A model generated the notes under the pieces. The model ran no database searches. It was not told where the DNA came from and worked only from the letters and a program-made list of their open reading frames with translations. Positions 48,780-57,518 of a stretch of DNA of 64,000 bases are shown one piece after another (position 1 is the first letter of the stretch; each line of letters starts with the position of its first letter). The stretch is from Candidatus Homeothermus arabinoxylanisolvens (GTDB taxonomy: Bacteria > Bacteroidota > Bacteroidia > Bacteroidales > Muribaculaceae), in contig LUJO01000028.1 in assembly GCA_001689405.1 (NCBI GenBank), forward strand, positions 1 through 64,000, in the 5' to 3' direction. The position numbers and the translations under genes were made by a program.

Positions 48780-51173
48780 ATGAATGTAAGAATGAAAATC
48801 ACGGCAGCCATATTGTCGGCGATGATGCTGATGCCTGCTGCCATTGTAAATGCGTCGGCCAAGTCCGATTCCGCATCAGGGACGGTTACGGTTAATGCCG
48901 TGTCAGGTCGTCAGGTGACTGTGAAGGCTGTCGATGACTGCATAATCCAAGTTATCAATACGGCTCCGGGCGAGACTGCCGCTGCCACACAGGCAGTGGT
49001 TTTGACGCCGCAGAAATTTGACGGACGGCTTGTAGACGACGGGCGTTCGGTGACATTGTCGTTGCCATCAGGCCTCAGGGCTGTGGTCGACGCAGTGAGC
49101 GGAAAGGTTGTGTTTGATGCCGCGGACCGTGTGTTGCTTACCGATGACGGAGGCCGGAAAGACGCCGCCGGCGACTGTGTGCTCACACTTGTCCCCGGGG
49201 TAGGCGGACGTTTTTACGGTGCCGGAGAGCGCGGTCACAGTCTTGCCCTCGACGGCGACACTCTTGTCATGTATAACCGCCAGAATTATGGATATACCGA
49301 GGGCGATCCCCGCATAAACCAGATGAACATATGTGTGCCCATGTTTGTCAGCTCACAGGGCTACGGAGTGCTTTTCGACGACTACGCAGCCGCACGGATG
49401 ACGCTTGGCGATACAATAACATATTGTACCGAGAACAAAGCTCCGGTGTCATACTACATGATCTACGGCGGTGGCTCTGTAGCCGGAGTCACCGACCGGT
49501 ATTCGGCCCTGACAGGACGTCAGCCGCTGCCCCCCTTCTGGTCGCTCGGCTACATAACGTCTAAGTATGGTTACAAGACAGAGGCCGAGACACGCGGCGT
49601 GATCGATACTCTTAAGACCGCCGGCTATCCTGTGGACGGTGTGGTTCTCGACCTGTACTGGTACGGCAAGGAGACCGACATGGGACGTCTCGAATGGAAC
49701 AAGGAGCAGTGGCCGCAGCATGAAAAGATGCTTGCCGACCTTAAAAAAGAGGGTGTGAACACTGTCATAATATCGCAGCCTTATATAAATAAGATAGGTG
49801 CTATCGATAATTACAATCTGCTTGCATCGCAGGGTATGCTGACTAAAGATGCGGCGGGCAAGATAAACGATGTCACCACATGGGTTGGCGAGGCCGGCAT
49901 GTTTGATGTGGCCAACCCCGATACGCGCCGCTGGCTTCGCGAGCGCTACCGTAAGCTGACCGACGAAGGAGTGGCCGGCTGGTGGGGCGACCTCGGCGAA
50001 CCGGAAGTGCATCCCGAGACCATCGTCCATGCCAACGGTGAGACCGCACGTGAGTACCACAACGTATACGGCAATGTGTGGAGCTCGATAATATATGACC
50101 TGTTCCGCGACGAGTATCCCGACACACGTCTTATGACACTCATGCGCGGCGGCACTGCCGGATTGCAGCGTTACAGTGTGTTTCCGTGGTCAACCGATGT
50201 GTCGCGCTCTTGGGGCGGCCTTCAGCCTCAGGTGAAGATTATGCTTAACTCCGGACTAAGCGGTCTGGGCTACATGTCACATGACGTAGGCGGGTTTGCT
50301 ATTGACGAAGCCGCTCCAATCGATCCGGAACTTTATGTTCGTTGGGTGCAGCTCGGTACGTTTTCTCCCGTACTGCGCACTCATGCCCAGCGTTTCGCAG
50401 AACCGTATTGCTATCCCGGACAAGCCGACATACTGCTTGACCTTGTCAAGACCCGTTATCGTTGGTTGCCTTACAACTACACTTTGGCATATGAGAATTC
50501 AGCCAAAGGCTACCCGCTCGTACGTCCGCTGAACTTTGATGTGGCGGCCGACTCGCTTCTTGACAATGTCACCGACCAGTATCTGTGGGGTAGCGAGGTC
50601 ATGGTGGCTCCGGTGCTTGAAAAGGGGGCAACGTCGCGCAGTGTCATAATACCTTCCGGCGAGTGGGTCGACTATAATAACCCGTCAGTCACATATGTCG
50701 GTCCTGACACGATTGTTTACAAAGCTCCGCTTGAGGTACTTCCGCTCTTTGTGCGTGCCGGAGCTTTCATACCGCAGTCTGACTATGCTATGGAAAATAC
50801 CGGCGATTACGATGCTTCGCGCTATACCGTGCTGTACTATCCGCGCGGCGATGTCGACAGCGAGTACATAATGTATGAGGATGACCGTGTATCGCCGTCA
50901 TCATTGGTGAACGGACAGTATGTGCTCATATCATTTGCCGGCAGCTCCGACAGCGACCGTACTTTGATCGAGGTAAATGCCGACGGAGGATACACCGGAG
51001 CGCCCGATGTACGTGAGTTTACATTTGTCATGCCCGGTCTTGCGGGGGCATACAGCAGTCTGTTTGTAGACGGCAAGCGGCAAAGCTTCATGGATGATGA
51101 AAAAAATTGCATTTTTAAAATAAAATATGATTCGTACAAACCCCTGAAAATAGAGCTGTTAAAGAAAAAGTAA
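48780..51173 (+). CDS. Exported GH31 alpha-glucosidase
   Basis: 797 residues. Signal peptide (MKITAAILSAMMLMPAAIVNASA), N-terminal beta sandwich (RFYGAGERGH at about 144-153), then the catalytic barrel: VVLDLYWYG, nucleophile Asp404 in WWGDLGEPE, general acid Asp473 in WSTDVSRSW, GLGYMSHDVGGF, RTHAQRF. C-terminal sandwich with LPLFVRAGAFIPQS. The nucleophile motif (GDLGE) departs from the usual (W)xDMNE, so substrate may differ from maltose-type. Periplasmic or outer-membrane exported hydrolysis of alpha-glucosides is likely. A strong terminator follows. Confidence 0.94.
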   Translation: MNVRMKITAAILSAMMLMPAAIVNASAKSDSASGTVTVNAVSGRQVTVKAVDDCIIQVINTAPGETAAATQAVVLTPQKFDGRLVDDGRSVTLSLPSGLRAVVDAVSGKVVFDAADRVLLTDDGGRKDAAGDCVLTLVPGVGGRFYGAGERGHSLALDGDTLVMYNRQNYGYTEGDPRINQMNICVPMFVSSQGYGVLFDDYAAARMTLGDTITYCTENKAPVSYYMIYGGGSVAGVTDRYSALTGRQPLPPFWSLGYITSKYGYKTEAETRGVIDTLKTAGYPVDGVVLDLYWYGKETDMGRLEWNKEQWPQHEKMLADLKKEGVNTVIISQPYINKIGAIDNYNLLASQGMLTKDAAGKINDVTTWVGEAGMFDVANPDTRRWLRERYRKLTDEGVAGWWGDLGEPEVHPETIVHANGETAREYHNVYGNVWSSIIYDLFRDEYPDTRLMTLMRGGTAGLQRYSVFPWSTDVSRSWGGLQPQVKIMLNSGLSGLGYMSHDVGGFAIDEAAPIDPELYVRWVQLGTFSPVLRTHAQRFAEPYCYPGQADILLDLVKTRYRWLPYNYTLAYENSAKGYPLVRPLNFDVAADSLLDNVTDQYLWGSEVMVAPVLEKGATSRSVIIPSGEWVDYNNPSVTYVGPDTIVYKAPLEVLPLFVRAGAFIPQSDYAMENTGDYDASRYTVLYYPRGDVDSEYIMYEDDRVSPSSLVNGQYVLISFAGSSDSDRTLIEVNADGGYTGAPDVREFTFVMPGLAGAYSSLFVDGKRQSFMDDEKNCIFKIKYDSYKPLKIELLKKK

Positions 51174-51193
51174 AAATATTTTTCAAAAAAATA

Positions 51194-51230
51194 TCGGGAC
51201 GCATGAACCATTTATGCGTCCCGACGTTTT
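51194..51230 (+). terminator. Terminator after the GH31 gene
   Basis: TCGGGACGCAT (51194-51204) pairs exactly with ATGCGTCCCGA (51214-51224), followed by CGTTTTATA. Confidence 0.8.
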
Positions 51231-51295
51231 ATAGGTACATAGCAAAATTACTTTTTCCATTGCAAGAAATGTGATAATGATTGGTTTATTATCAG

Positions 51296-51336
51296 GCAAG
51301 GCGATACCGTGATGGCATCGCCTCGCTTATTTTATG
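51296..51336 (+). terminator. Second hairpin in the gap after GH31
   Basis: A 13-bp stem with two mismatches (51296-51308 with 51314-51326, loop GTGAT) followed by TTATTTTATG. It may be a backup terminator or the end of an unrecognised short transcript. The rest of the 51174-51486 gap contains only the in-frame extension of the GH13 gene (51373-51486). Confidence 0.45.
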
Positions 51337-51486
51337 TAGTACCGCAACCCCGGTCGGTATGTCGTACAACTTTTAAATTGACGGTTCGAACTTCTGACGA
51401 AACATCCAAGCGAATGCACGGTTGAGACGTTGTTCACCGTATTGGTAATGATTGACGGGTACAAGCTCGAAAAAACAGCCGACCTG

Positions 51487-52872
51487 TCATGACAATCTTA
51501 CAAGCTCGGGAATATAGCCCTTGACATCTATGGGTGTGTCGGTGCCGGGAATTGTCACTGAAGCGTCACGGTCGGCAAACACCATGGCTACTCTATTGCC
51601 AGTAGCTTCATCATGTCTGATGACAACAAGTATTTCGGCATCACCAAGCCTGTACCGGTCAAACTCCTGTTCTCCGCGCCACATAGCCGGATTGTCGCGC
51701 CGAAACTCCATGACCTTCTTGACATAATCGTGAAGACGACGTTCGCGGTCATCGTCAGGCGAAAGGTGTCCGCCGGTACGTGAGGCATTGTCGGGCTGTG
51801 CTCCGTCACAATCCCTTGACAGATCGGCAAACTCGTCACCATAATACAATGTCACCGGACCGCGATAACCGGCCAGTATAGCAAAACGGGTCATAAGATT
51901 TATCTCATTGTCGCCGTCGTAAAAATTATCGGCTACCCGTACCCCGTCATGATTCGTCAGAAAGAGGTTAGGCAGCACATCATCGGGAGCGTAGCCCCGG
52001 TCAGAAGGCGATGAATATATTTTAATCACGTCATCCCATCCGTTTTCAAGACCTCCGGAGTCAGCGTCGCCCATAGAACCGCTTATAAGCTGCTTGCCGT
52101 CAAAATCAAACGCGCTCTTCAGGCCGCCGTCGCGATACACACGCGAACTTATGCCGCCCGCATCGCTCCAGTCCTCGCCCACCATATATCCGAGTATACC
52201 CCACTGTTTACCTTCATTTCTACGTCTGTCACAAAGGTTGCGTACGGCTTCTGAAATCTCGCACCAATAGTTATGACCGTCCTGACAAAGCTGATATGCT
52301 TGGTCGAAACGCCATCCGTCTATATCAAACCTGTCAATCCAGTAAGTGGCAACCTCGCGGAAATAATCAAGCGATTCGGGATACTTCACATTGCCTGTGC
52401 CGCCGTCCTCGCCGCGGTCACTGTAGGCAGGTGTTGAATCAATGACAAATCCGGACGGAGAGGGCGACTTGACCCCGCCATGGTGTCCGAACACTCCGTC
52501 GAGAAATACATATAATCCTCTCTCATGAGCTTTATCGACGAGTTCACGCAAGTCATCCTCCGTACCGAAGTGCGGATCTATTTTAAAATAGTCATTGGCA
52601 AAATATCCTGAAGCTTGTAACTTTTCACCGCCGTCGGCTTCAGAACTGTCAAATACAGGGGTCAGCCATATGGCATTGACTCCAAGATCGCTGATATAAT
52701 CAAGCGCATCAATAACACCCCTGAGATTGCCGTTTTTACGTTCGCCGTCAGGGCCCCAAAGCTCATTATATCCGTCGGCACCCTCCTCGCTATGTAGAAA
52801 AGAGCCGACCATTACCTGATAGATAGTCAACGCACGCCAGTCGCTTTCAGGTTTAAGATTAGTCGATTTCAT
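51487..52872 (-). CDS. Cytoplasmic GH13 alpha-amylase family enzyme
   Basis: 461 residues without signal peptide. GH13 motifs: LTPVFDSSE, VFLDGVFGHHG, GWRFDQA with nucleophile Asp190, acid Glu233 in MVGEDWSD, and Asp309 in LTNHDG. A region 139-165 (PSGFVIDSTPAYSDRG) is an insertion; the short C-terminal beta domain ends VKGYIPELVRLS. A cytoplasmic glucan hydrolase or debranching role fits, complementing the exported GH13 and GH31 enzymes. After the TGA the frame stays open for 37 more codons. A perfect palindrome CAATATCGATATTG lies 36 bp upstream. Confidence 0.92.
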   Translation of the reverse strand: MKSTNLKPESDWRALTIYQVMVGSFLHSEEGADGYNELWGPDGERKNGNLRGVIDALDYISDLGVNAIWLTPVFDSSEADGGEKLQASGYFANDYFKIDPHFGTEDDLRELVDKAHERGLYVFLDGVFGHHGGVKSPSPSGFVIDSTPAYSDRGEDGGTGNVKYPESLDYFREVATYWIDRFDIDGWRFDQAYQLCQDGHNYWCEISEAVRNLCDRRRNEGKQWGILGYMVGEDWSDAGGISSRVYRDGGLKSAFDFDGKQLISGSMGDADSGGLENGWDDVIKIYSSPSDRGYAPDDVLPNLFLTNHDGVRVADNFYDGDNEINLMTRFAILAGYRGPVTLYYGDEFADLSRDCDGAQPDNASRTGGHLSPDDDRERRLHDYVKKVMEFRRDNPAMWRGEQEFDRYRLGDAEILVVIRHDEATGNRVAMVFADRDASVTIPGTDTPIDVKGYIPELVRLS

Positions 52873-52907
52873 AATCAGATCATTAAATTTTCACGTAACT
52901 TTTCGCA

Positions 52908-52921
52908 CAATATCGATATTG
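52908..52921. promoter_or_regulatory. Perfect 14-bp palindrome upstream of the cytoplasmic GH13 gene
   Basis: CAATATCGATATTG, without spacer, centred 42 bp upstream of the ATG at 52872. The size and position fit a LacI/TetR-type operator over the promoter. No standard -7 box is visible in the 199-bp gap on that strand. Confidence 0.5.
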
Positions 52922-53020
52922 GATTGACAGAAAAACGGAAAACCGACATTCATGGTTGAATATGAAAATTCAAATAATTTAAATTTATGTTACTAAAGTC
53001 ACGGATAAAAGGGCGGTAAT

Positions 53021-53053
53021 TTTGTCACAACCGAAAAACTTGCACTATCTTTG
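53021..53053 (+). promoter_or_regulatory. Promoter of the BACON-type lipoprotein gene
   Basis: TTTG (53021-53024), 21-nt spacer, TATCTTTG (53046-53053). Leader of about 15 nt. Confidence 0.65.
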
Positions 53054-53071
53054 CTTTGTTAAACAACCGAT

Positions 53072-53431
53072 ATGAAAAATATAAGACTTTATACAGCGGC
53101 TCTCGTCGCGGCGGCTATGTGGCTGACATCATGCAGTCACAGCGATGACGGCCCTACAGACCTCGAAGTCGGACGTACGGAGATGCTTTTCCCTTCTACG
53201 GGAGCTTCGCAGACACTTATAGTACGTTCAATAACACAGCCTGCGGCCCGTACCGATGCCGCGTGGCTTAAAGCCGGCACCGTGGCCCCTTCGGGCAACG
53301 GCAATATCATGTGGGGTGTGCCGCTGACAGCAGCGCCAAATTCCGGAGTAGCACGCACAGCCACCCTTACCATATCGGCCGGAGAAAACTCCGTTGACGT
53401 CAAAGTAACTCAACCGGCAGCCACTGACTGA
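53072..53431 (+). CDS. Small BACON-like lipoprotein
   Basis: 119 residues. Lipobox LTSC (Cys21), acidic patch SHSDDGPTD close after Cys (surface-export-like). The rest is one beta-sandwich domain (LEVGRTEMLFPSTGASQTLIVRS, AAWLKAGTVAPSG, TATLTISAGENSVDVKVTQPA) with the VKVTQ ending typical of BACON domains. BACON modules are thought to bind glycans or mucin. Convergent with trmD (12-bp gap). No partner gene is adjacent. Confidence 0.8.
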   Translation: MKNIRLYTAALVAAAMWLTSCSHSDDGPTDLEVGRTEMLFPSTGASQTLIVRSITQPAARTDAAWLKAGTVAPSGNGNIMWGVPLTAAPNSGVARTATLTISAGENSVDVKVTQPAATD

Positions 53432-53443
53432 CGTAAACGTACG

Positions 53444-54121
53444 CTACTCGTCAAGCAGACCGGGACGCAGACGTCGTGTACGCTCGACCGCCTGCTCATG
53501 TCGCCACTCGTCAATGCGCGCCTGATGCCCGGACAGCAAAATATCAGGCACGGTCCAGCCGTTGTATTCAGCCGGCCGCGTGTAGATGGGCGGAGCCAGA
53601 AGATTGTCCTGAAACGAATCGCTCAACGCGCTCTGCTCGTCGCCTATCGCTCCCGGTATAAGCCTTACTATGGCGTCGGTTATGACAAGCGCCGGCAGCT
53701 CGCCGCCTGTAAGAACATAGTCGCCTATGGTGATTTCACGGGTCACGAGATGCTCGCGTATGCGATAGTCCACACCCTTGTAATGGCCGCACAGTATAAT
53801 GATATTCTCAAGCATCGACATGCGGTTGGCCATAGGCTGGGTAAGCTGTTCTCCGTCAGGCGACGTGAATATCACCTCATCATAGTCGCGTTCGCTCTTA
53901 AGCATACTTATGGCGCGGTCCACAGGCTCAATCTGCATCACCATACCGGCCTCCCCCCCGAAAGGATAGTCATCGACCTTGCGGTGCTTGTTGGTAGTAT
54001 AGTCGCGCAGGTTATGTACGACAATCTCGGCAAGCCCCTTGTCCTGCGCACGTTTCAATATAGAGCATCCGAGCGGCGACTCCAGCATCTCGGGCAGCAC
54101 TGTAAGTATATCAATTCTCAT
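53444..54121 (-). CDS. trmD: tRNA (guanine-N1)-methyltransferase
   Basis: Methylates G37 of tRNAs that read CNN codons, preventing frameshifting; essential in many bacteria. 225 residues. RIDILTVLPEMLESPLGCSILKRA, the trefoil-knot motifs PFGGEAGMVMQIEPV, LCGHYKGVDYRIREHLVTREITIGDYVLTGGELPALVITDAIVRLIPG and the final DILLSGHQARIDEWRHE are clear. It stands alone in this window, without the usual rpsP/rimM/rplS neighbours. A minus-strand -7 box lies at 54157-54164. Confidence 0.96.
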   Translation of the reverse strand: MRIDILTVLPEMLESPLGCSILKRAQDKGLAEIVVHNLRDYTTNKHRKVDDYPFGGEAGMVMQIEPVDRAISMLKSERDYDEVIFTSPDGEQLTQPMANRMSMLENIIILCGHYKGVDYRIREHLVTREITIGDYVLTGGELPALVITDAIVRLIPGAIGDEQSALSDSFQDNLLAPPIYTRPAEYNGWTVPDILLSGHQARIDEWRHEQAVERTRRLRPGLLDE

Positions 54122-54156
54122 TGCCGTTGAAAAAATCAGTCAAACTTATTAGCATG

Positions 54157-54164
54157 CAAAGATA
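54157..54164 (-). promoter_or_regulatory. -7 box for trmD
   Basis: Minus-strand TATCTTTG, 36 bp before the ATG. No TTG at the right distance. Confidence 0.45.
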
Positions 54165-54295
54165 GCTATAACGATGAAATTGACATTAAATAATTATATA
54201 AAAGGTTATTTTCTCGAACAATAATGCGCCATTCTTGCTTTTCAATAAACACGACACATACTGCTACAGACGGCCCGATTTTATTAAAAATATCT

Positions 54296-54317
54296 AATAC
54301 GGAAAAAATTCCGTATT
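54296..54317. promoter_or_regulatory. Perfect 9-bp inverted repeat upstream of the pckA promoter
   Basis: AATACGGAA (54296-54304), AAAA, TTCCGTATT (54309-54317). It ends 6 bp before the TTG element of the pckA promoter (54324), i.e. about -40 to -60 from the expected start, where an activator or repressor dimer would bind. No T-run follows, so it is not a normal terminator. Confidence 0.55.
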
Positions 54318-54323
54318 TTGATA

Positions 54324-54352
54324 TTGAGATTAAAAAAAAGTAGCTAACTTTG
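54324..54352 (+). promoter_or_regulatory. Promoter of pckA
   Basis: TTG (54324-54326), 18-nt spacer, TAACTTTG (54345-54352). Leader of about 61 nt to ATG 54417. Confidence 0.7.
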
Positions 54353-54416
54353 CATGTGTTAAATAGGATAGTTACAAAATTCAAGAAAACAAATAATATC
54401 AATATACTCAAATTTA

Positions 54417-56036
54417 ATGTCTAACAAAATGAGCAAAATCGATCTTACCCGGTACGGTATCAGCGGTACCACCGAAATCATCCACAACCCCTCCTACGAG
54501 GAGCTCTTCAAAGAAGAAACTCTTCCTTCTCTCGAAGGATATGAAAAAGGTGTAGTTACCGAACTTGATGCCGTAAACGTTATGACCGGCGTATATACCG
54601 GCCGTTCGCCCAAAGACAAGTTCATCGTTATGGACAACAACTCGAAGGACACCATCTGGTGGACTACTCCCGAGTATCCCAACGACAACAAACCCGCTTC
54701 AGAAGCTACTTGGAAAAGCGTTAAGGAACTTGCCGTAAACGAGCTCTCAAACAAGCGTCTTTTTGTTGTCGACGGTTTCTGCGGCGCCAACAAGGACTCT
54801 CGTATGGCCGTTCGCTTTATCATGGAAGTTGCTTGGCAGGCTCACTTCGTGACAAACATGTTTATTCGTCCTACAGCCGAGGAGCTCGCCAACTTCGAGC
54901 CCGACTTCGTTGTATACAACGCTTCCAAGGCAAAGGTAGAAAACTATAAGGAACTCGGCCTCAACTCCGAGACCGCAGTTGTGTTCAACATCACCAGCCG
55001 CGAGCAGGTTATCCTCAACACTTGGTACGGCGGCGAGATGAAGAAAGGTATGTTCTCGATGATGAACTACTTCCTTCCCCTCAAGGGCATCGCTTCAATG
55101 CACTGCTCGGCCAACACCGACCTCGAAGGCAAGAACACAGCTATCTTCTTCGGTCTTTCCGGAACCGGCAAGACTACCCTTTCAACCGACCCCAAGCGTC
55201 TGCTTATCGGTGATGACGAACACGGATGGGATGACAAGGGCGTGTTTAACTTCGAAGGCGGCTGTTATGCAAAAGTCATCAACCTCGACAAAGAGTCAGA
55301 GCCCGACATCTACAAGGCTATCCGCCGCGACGCTCTTCTTGAGAACGTCACTGTAGACGGTGAAGGCAAAATCGACTTCGCTGACAAGAGCGTGACCGAA
55401 AACACCCGCGTATCTTATCCTATCGACCACATCGAAATGATTGTACGCCCCGTTTCCGCAGGTCCGGCTGCCAAGAACGTCATCTTCCTTTCCGCCGATG
55501 CATTCGGAGTACTTCCTCCCGTATCGATCCTTACTCCCGAGCAGACCAAGTACTACTTCCTCTCCGGCTTCACCGCCAAGCTCGCAGGTACAGAACGCGG
55601 CATCACCGAGCCTACTCCTACTTTCTCGGCTTGCTTCGGTCAGGCATTCCTCGAACTCCATCCTACCAAATACGCTGAAGAACTCGTTAAGCGCATGGAG
55701 CAGAGCGGTGCCAAGGCTTATCTCGTGAACACCGGCTGGAACGGCACAGGCAAGCGTATCTCGATCCGCGACACCCGCGGCATCATCGACGCTATCCTCA
55801 ACGGCGCTATCCTGAAAGCTCCGACCAAGAAGCTCCCCATCTTCGACTTCGAGATTCCTACCGAACTCACCGGAGTCGCTACCGACATCCTTGATCCGCG
55901 CGACACTTACGCTGACGCCAAGGATTGGGAAGTTAAGGCTCACGACCTTGCCAACCGCTTCATCAAGAACTTCAACAAGTACACTACCAACGAAGCCGGC
56001 AAGGCACTTGTTGCAGCAGGTCCCCATATCGACTGA
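54417..56036 (+). CDS. pckA: Phosphoenolpyruvate carboxykinase (ATP)
   Basis: Converts oxaloacetate and ATP to PEP and CO2; in anaerobic gut Bacteroidales the reverse CO2-fixing direction feeds the fumarate pathway (known of the group). 539 residues, normal. GVYTGRSPKDKFIV binds substrate; MHCSANTD, GLSGTGKTTLS (kinase-1a), GDDEHGWDD and FNFEGGCYAK (kinase-2) are intact; NTGWNGTGKRISIRDTR near 435. Starts at ATG 54417 or Met5 (54429). Codon use is notably biased (CTC, ATC, GAA), suggesting high expression. Strong promoter and terminator flank it. Confidence 0.97.
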   Translation: MSNKMSKIDLTRYGISGTTEIIHNPSYEELFKEETLPSLEGYEKGVVTELDAVNVMTGVYTGRSPKDKFIVMDNNSKDTIWWTTPEYPNDNKPASEATWKSVKELAVNELSNKRLFVVDGFCGANKDSRMAVRFIMEVAWQAHFVTNMFIRPTAEELANFEPDFVVYNASKAKVENYKELGLNSETAVVFNITSREQVILNTWYGGEMKKGMFSMMNYFLPLKGIASMHCSANTDLEGKNTAIFFGLSGTGKTTLSTDPKRLLIGDDEHGWDDKGVFNFEGGCYAKVINLDKESEPDIYKAIRRDALLENVTVDGEGKIDFADKSVTENTRVSYPIDHIEMIVRPVSAGPAAKNVIFLSADAFGVLPPVSILTPEQTKYYFLSGFTAKLAGTERGITEPTPTFSACFGQAFLELHPTKYAEELVKRMEQSGAKAYLVNTGWNGTGKRISIRDTRGIIDAILNGAILKAPTKKLPIFDFEIPTELTGVATDILDPRDTYADAKDWEVKAHDLANRFIKNFNKYTTNEAGKALVAAGPHID

Positions 56037-56061
56037 TAACAATCCCGTAAATTCCGATAGA

Positions 56062-56091
56062 AACCGGAGGCGCAATCGCCTCCGGTTTTTT
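56062..56091 (+). terminator. Terminator after pckA
   Basis: Perfect 11-bp stem (56062-56072 with 56077-56087, loop CAAT) followed by a T-run to 56091. Confidence 0.93.
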
Positions 56092-56127
56092 TATATAGAT
56101 ACACGATGCATCAGCGGTCATTCAGCA

Positions 56128-56135
56128 TATTTTTG
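56128..56135 (+). promoter_or_regulatory. -7 box for the GH29 pseudogene
   Basis: TATTTTTG, 69 bp before ATG 56205. It has no good TTG upstream. Confidence 0.4.
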
Positions 56136-56204
56136 TATTTTTACAAAATACAGCACGCGCAGACCATTCTTTATAGACGTGCCTAATTTTTCAATACTAA
56201 AATC

Positions 56205-57456
56205 ATGAAGAGAGTCATTACATTTGCTTTGAAATCAGCCATGCTGCTTTGCCCGGTCTTATGCCATGCATCCGACGACACATGCCGCTCACCGAAGGGC
56301 ACCGCCGTATACGAGGACAATTGGGAAAACATCGCATCCAACTACACGGTACCCGAATGGTACAGAGACGCTAAATTCGGCATCTTTATCCATTGGGGCA
56401 TTTATTCCGTTCCGGCTTACGGCAACGAAAAGTCTGGAAAAACGCGGCATCGTACTCGGTGTGTCGACCCACCGCGCCGAAAACGCATGGTTTTTCAACG
56501 GCGGCATGAAGTATGCCTCCGATGTGCGCGATACCGATCTGTCGATTTACGGCCGCAGATATGACGATCAGGCCTACACCGATGATTTCGCCAAAGAATG
56601 GCTTGACCACACTAAAGAACTCGTCGACAAATATCAGCCTAAAATCGTGTACTTCGACTGGACAGTGAACAATCCGGTCATTATGCCCTATTTCAATAAG
56701 TTTTTGGCATATTACTACAATAACTCGATAGACTGGAAGCAGGGAGTGGTGGTGAATACCAAACAAGGCTATCCTACCGACGTGATGGTATGGGATGTAG
56801 AACGTGGCAAATCAGGCAAAATGATGAAATACCCGTGGCAGACTGACACTTTTGTGGGCACCAAATCATGGGGCTATATAGCCGACGAGGTATACAAGAC
56901 CCCGGGGCAGATAGTCGACGACCTTGTGGATATTGTCAGCAAAAACGGCAATCTGTTGTTGAACATCGGTCCCAAACCCGACGGAACAATTCCCGAGCCG
57001 CAGAAAAACATACTGCTGTCCATAGGCAAATGGCTTGACGTAAACGGAGAAGCCATATACGGCAGCCGATGCTGGAAAAAATTCGGAGAGAGCGTCACCG
57101 AGACACCCATAGGCTCGTTCTCCGACAACGTCGAAGTACCCTACACCGCACAGGACATACGCTTCACCACCAAAGGCAACGATTTTTACGCCATAGCCCT
57201 TGAATGGGGCAACGATGACCTGCTTATCAAGTCGCTGACCCCCGAAGTCATAGCCGACGCCGACATACATGACATAAAGATGCTCGGGTCCGAAGAGCAC
57301 CTCGACTGGGACAAGACATCGGAAGGGCTTAAAATATCGTTCCCGAAAAACAGGCCGTGCGAGTATGCCTACACATTCAAGATATCGTTTGACAAGCCGG
57401 TAGGCGAGTCGTTGGAGTCAGAAGCTTCCAATGAAGTCATGAAGCACGGGGCATAA
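56205..57456 (+). pseudogene. GH29 alpha-L-fucosidase with internal deletion and frameshift
   Basis: Two reading frames together make a GH29 enzyme lacking its middle. Frame 1 from ATG 56205 has a signal peptide and the family N-terminus (YTVPEWYRDAKFGIFIHWGIYSVPAYGNE), ending as family sequence at about 56428. Frame 2 then takes over (SLEKRGIVLGVSTHRAENAWFFNGG) and continues to 57456, including the nucleophile region VYFDWTVNN and a C-terminal beta domain. Normal GH29 proteins have roughly 80-100 residues (with the substrate-binding HHDGF) between GNE and that segment, so a deletion that is not a multiple of three removed them. Frame 1 runs out of frame to 56564. Confidence 0.85.
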
Positions 57457-57479
57457 GCCTCTGCCTGACCATAGGTTTA

Positions 57480-57518
57480 ACTGCCGCATCAGCTTTATTA
57501 CGGAGCCGGTGCGGCAGT
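57480..57518. terminator. Hairpin between the GH29 pseudogene and the alkyltransferase gene
   Basis: ACTGCCGCA (57480-57488) pairs perfectly with TGCGGCAGT (57510-57518) across a 21-nt loop, between convergent genes. No long T-run, so termination is uncertain. Confidence 0.4.

Noticed and set aside
48780..51173. GH31 gene as a family other than alpha-glucosidase (for example alpha-xylosidase)
   Set aside because: The nucleophile motif is unusual (GDLGE), but the surrounding barrel signatures do not allow a subfamily call by eye; alpha-glucosidase is kept as the broad name.
54166..54411. 81-codon minus-strand ORF in the gap between trmD and pckA
   Set aside because: The predicted peptide is low complexity and has no family pattern; it crosses the promoter and dyad for pckA and the trmD promoter region, and is AT-rich noise.
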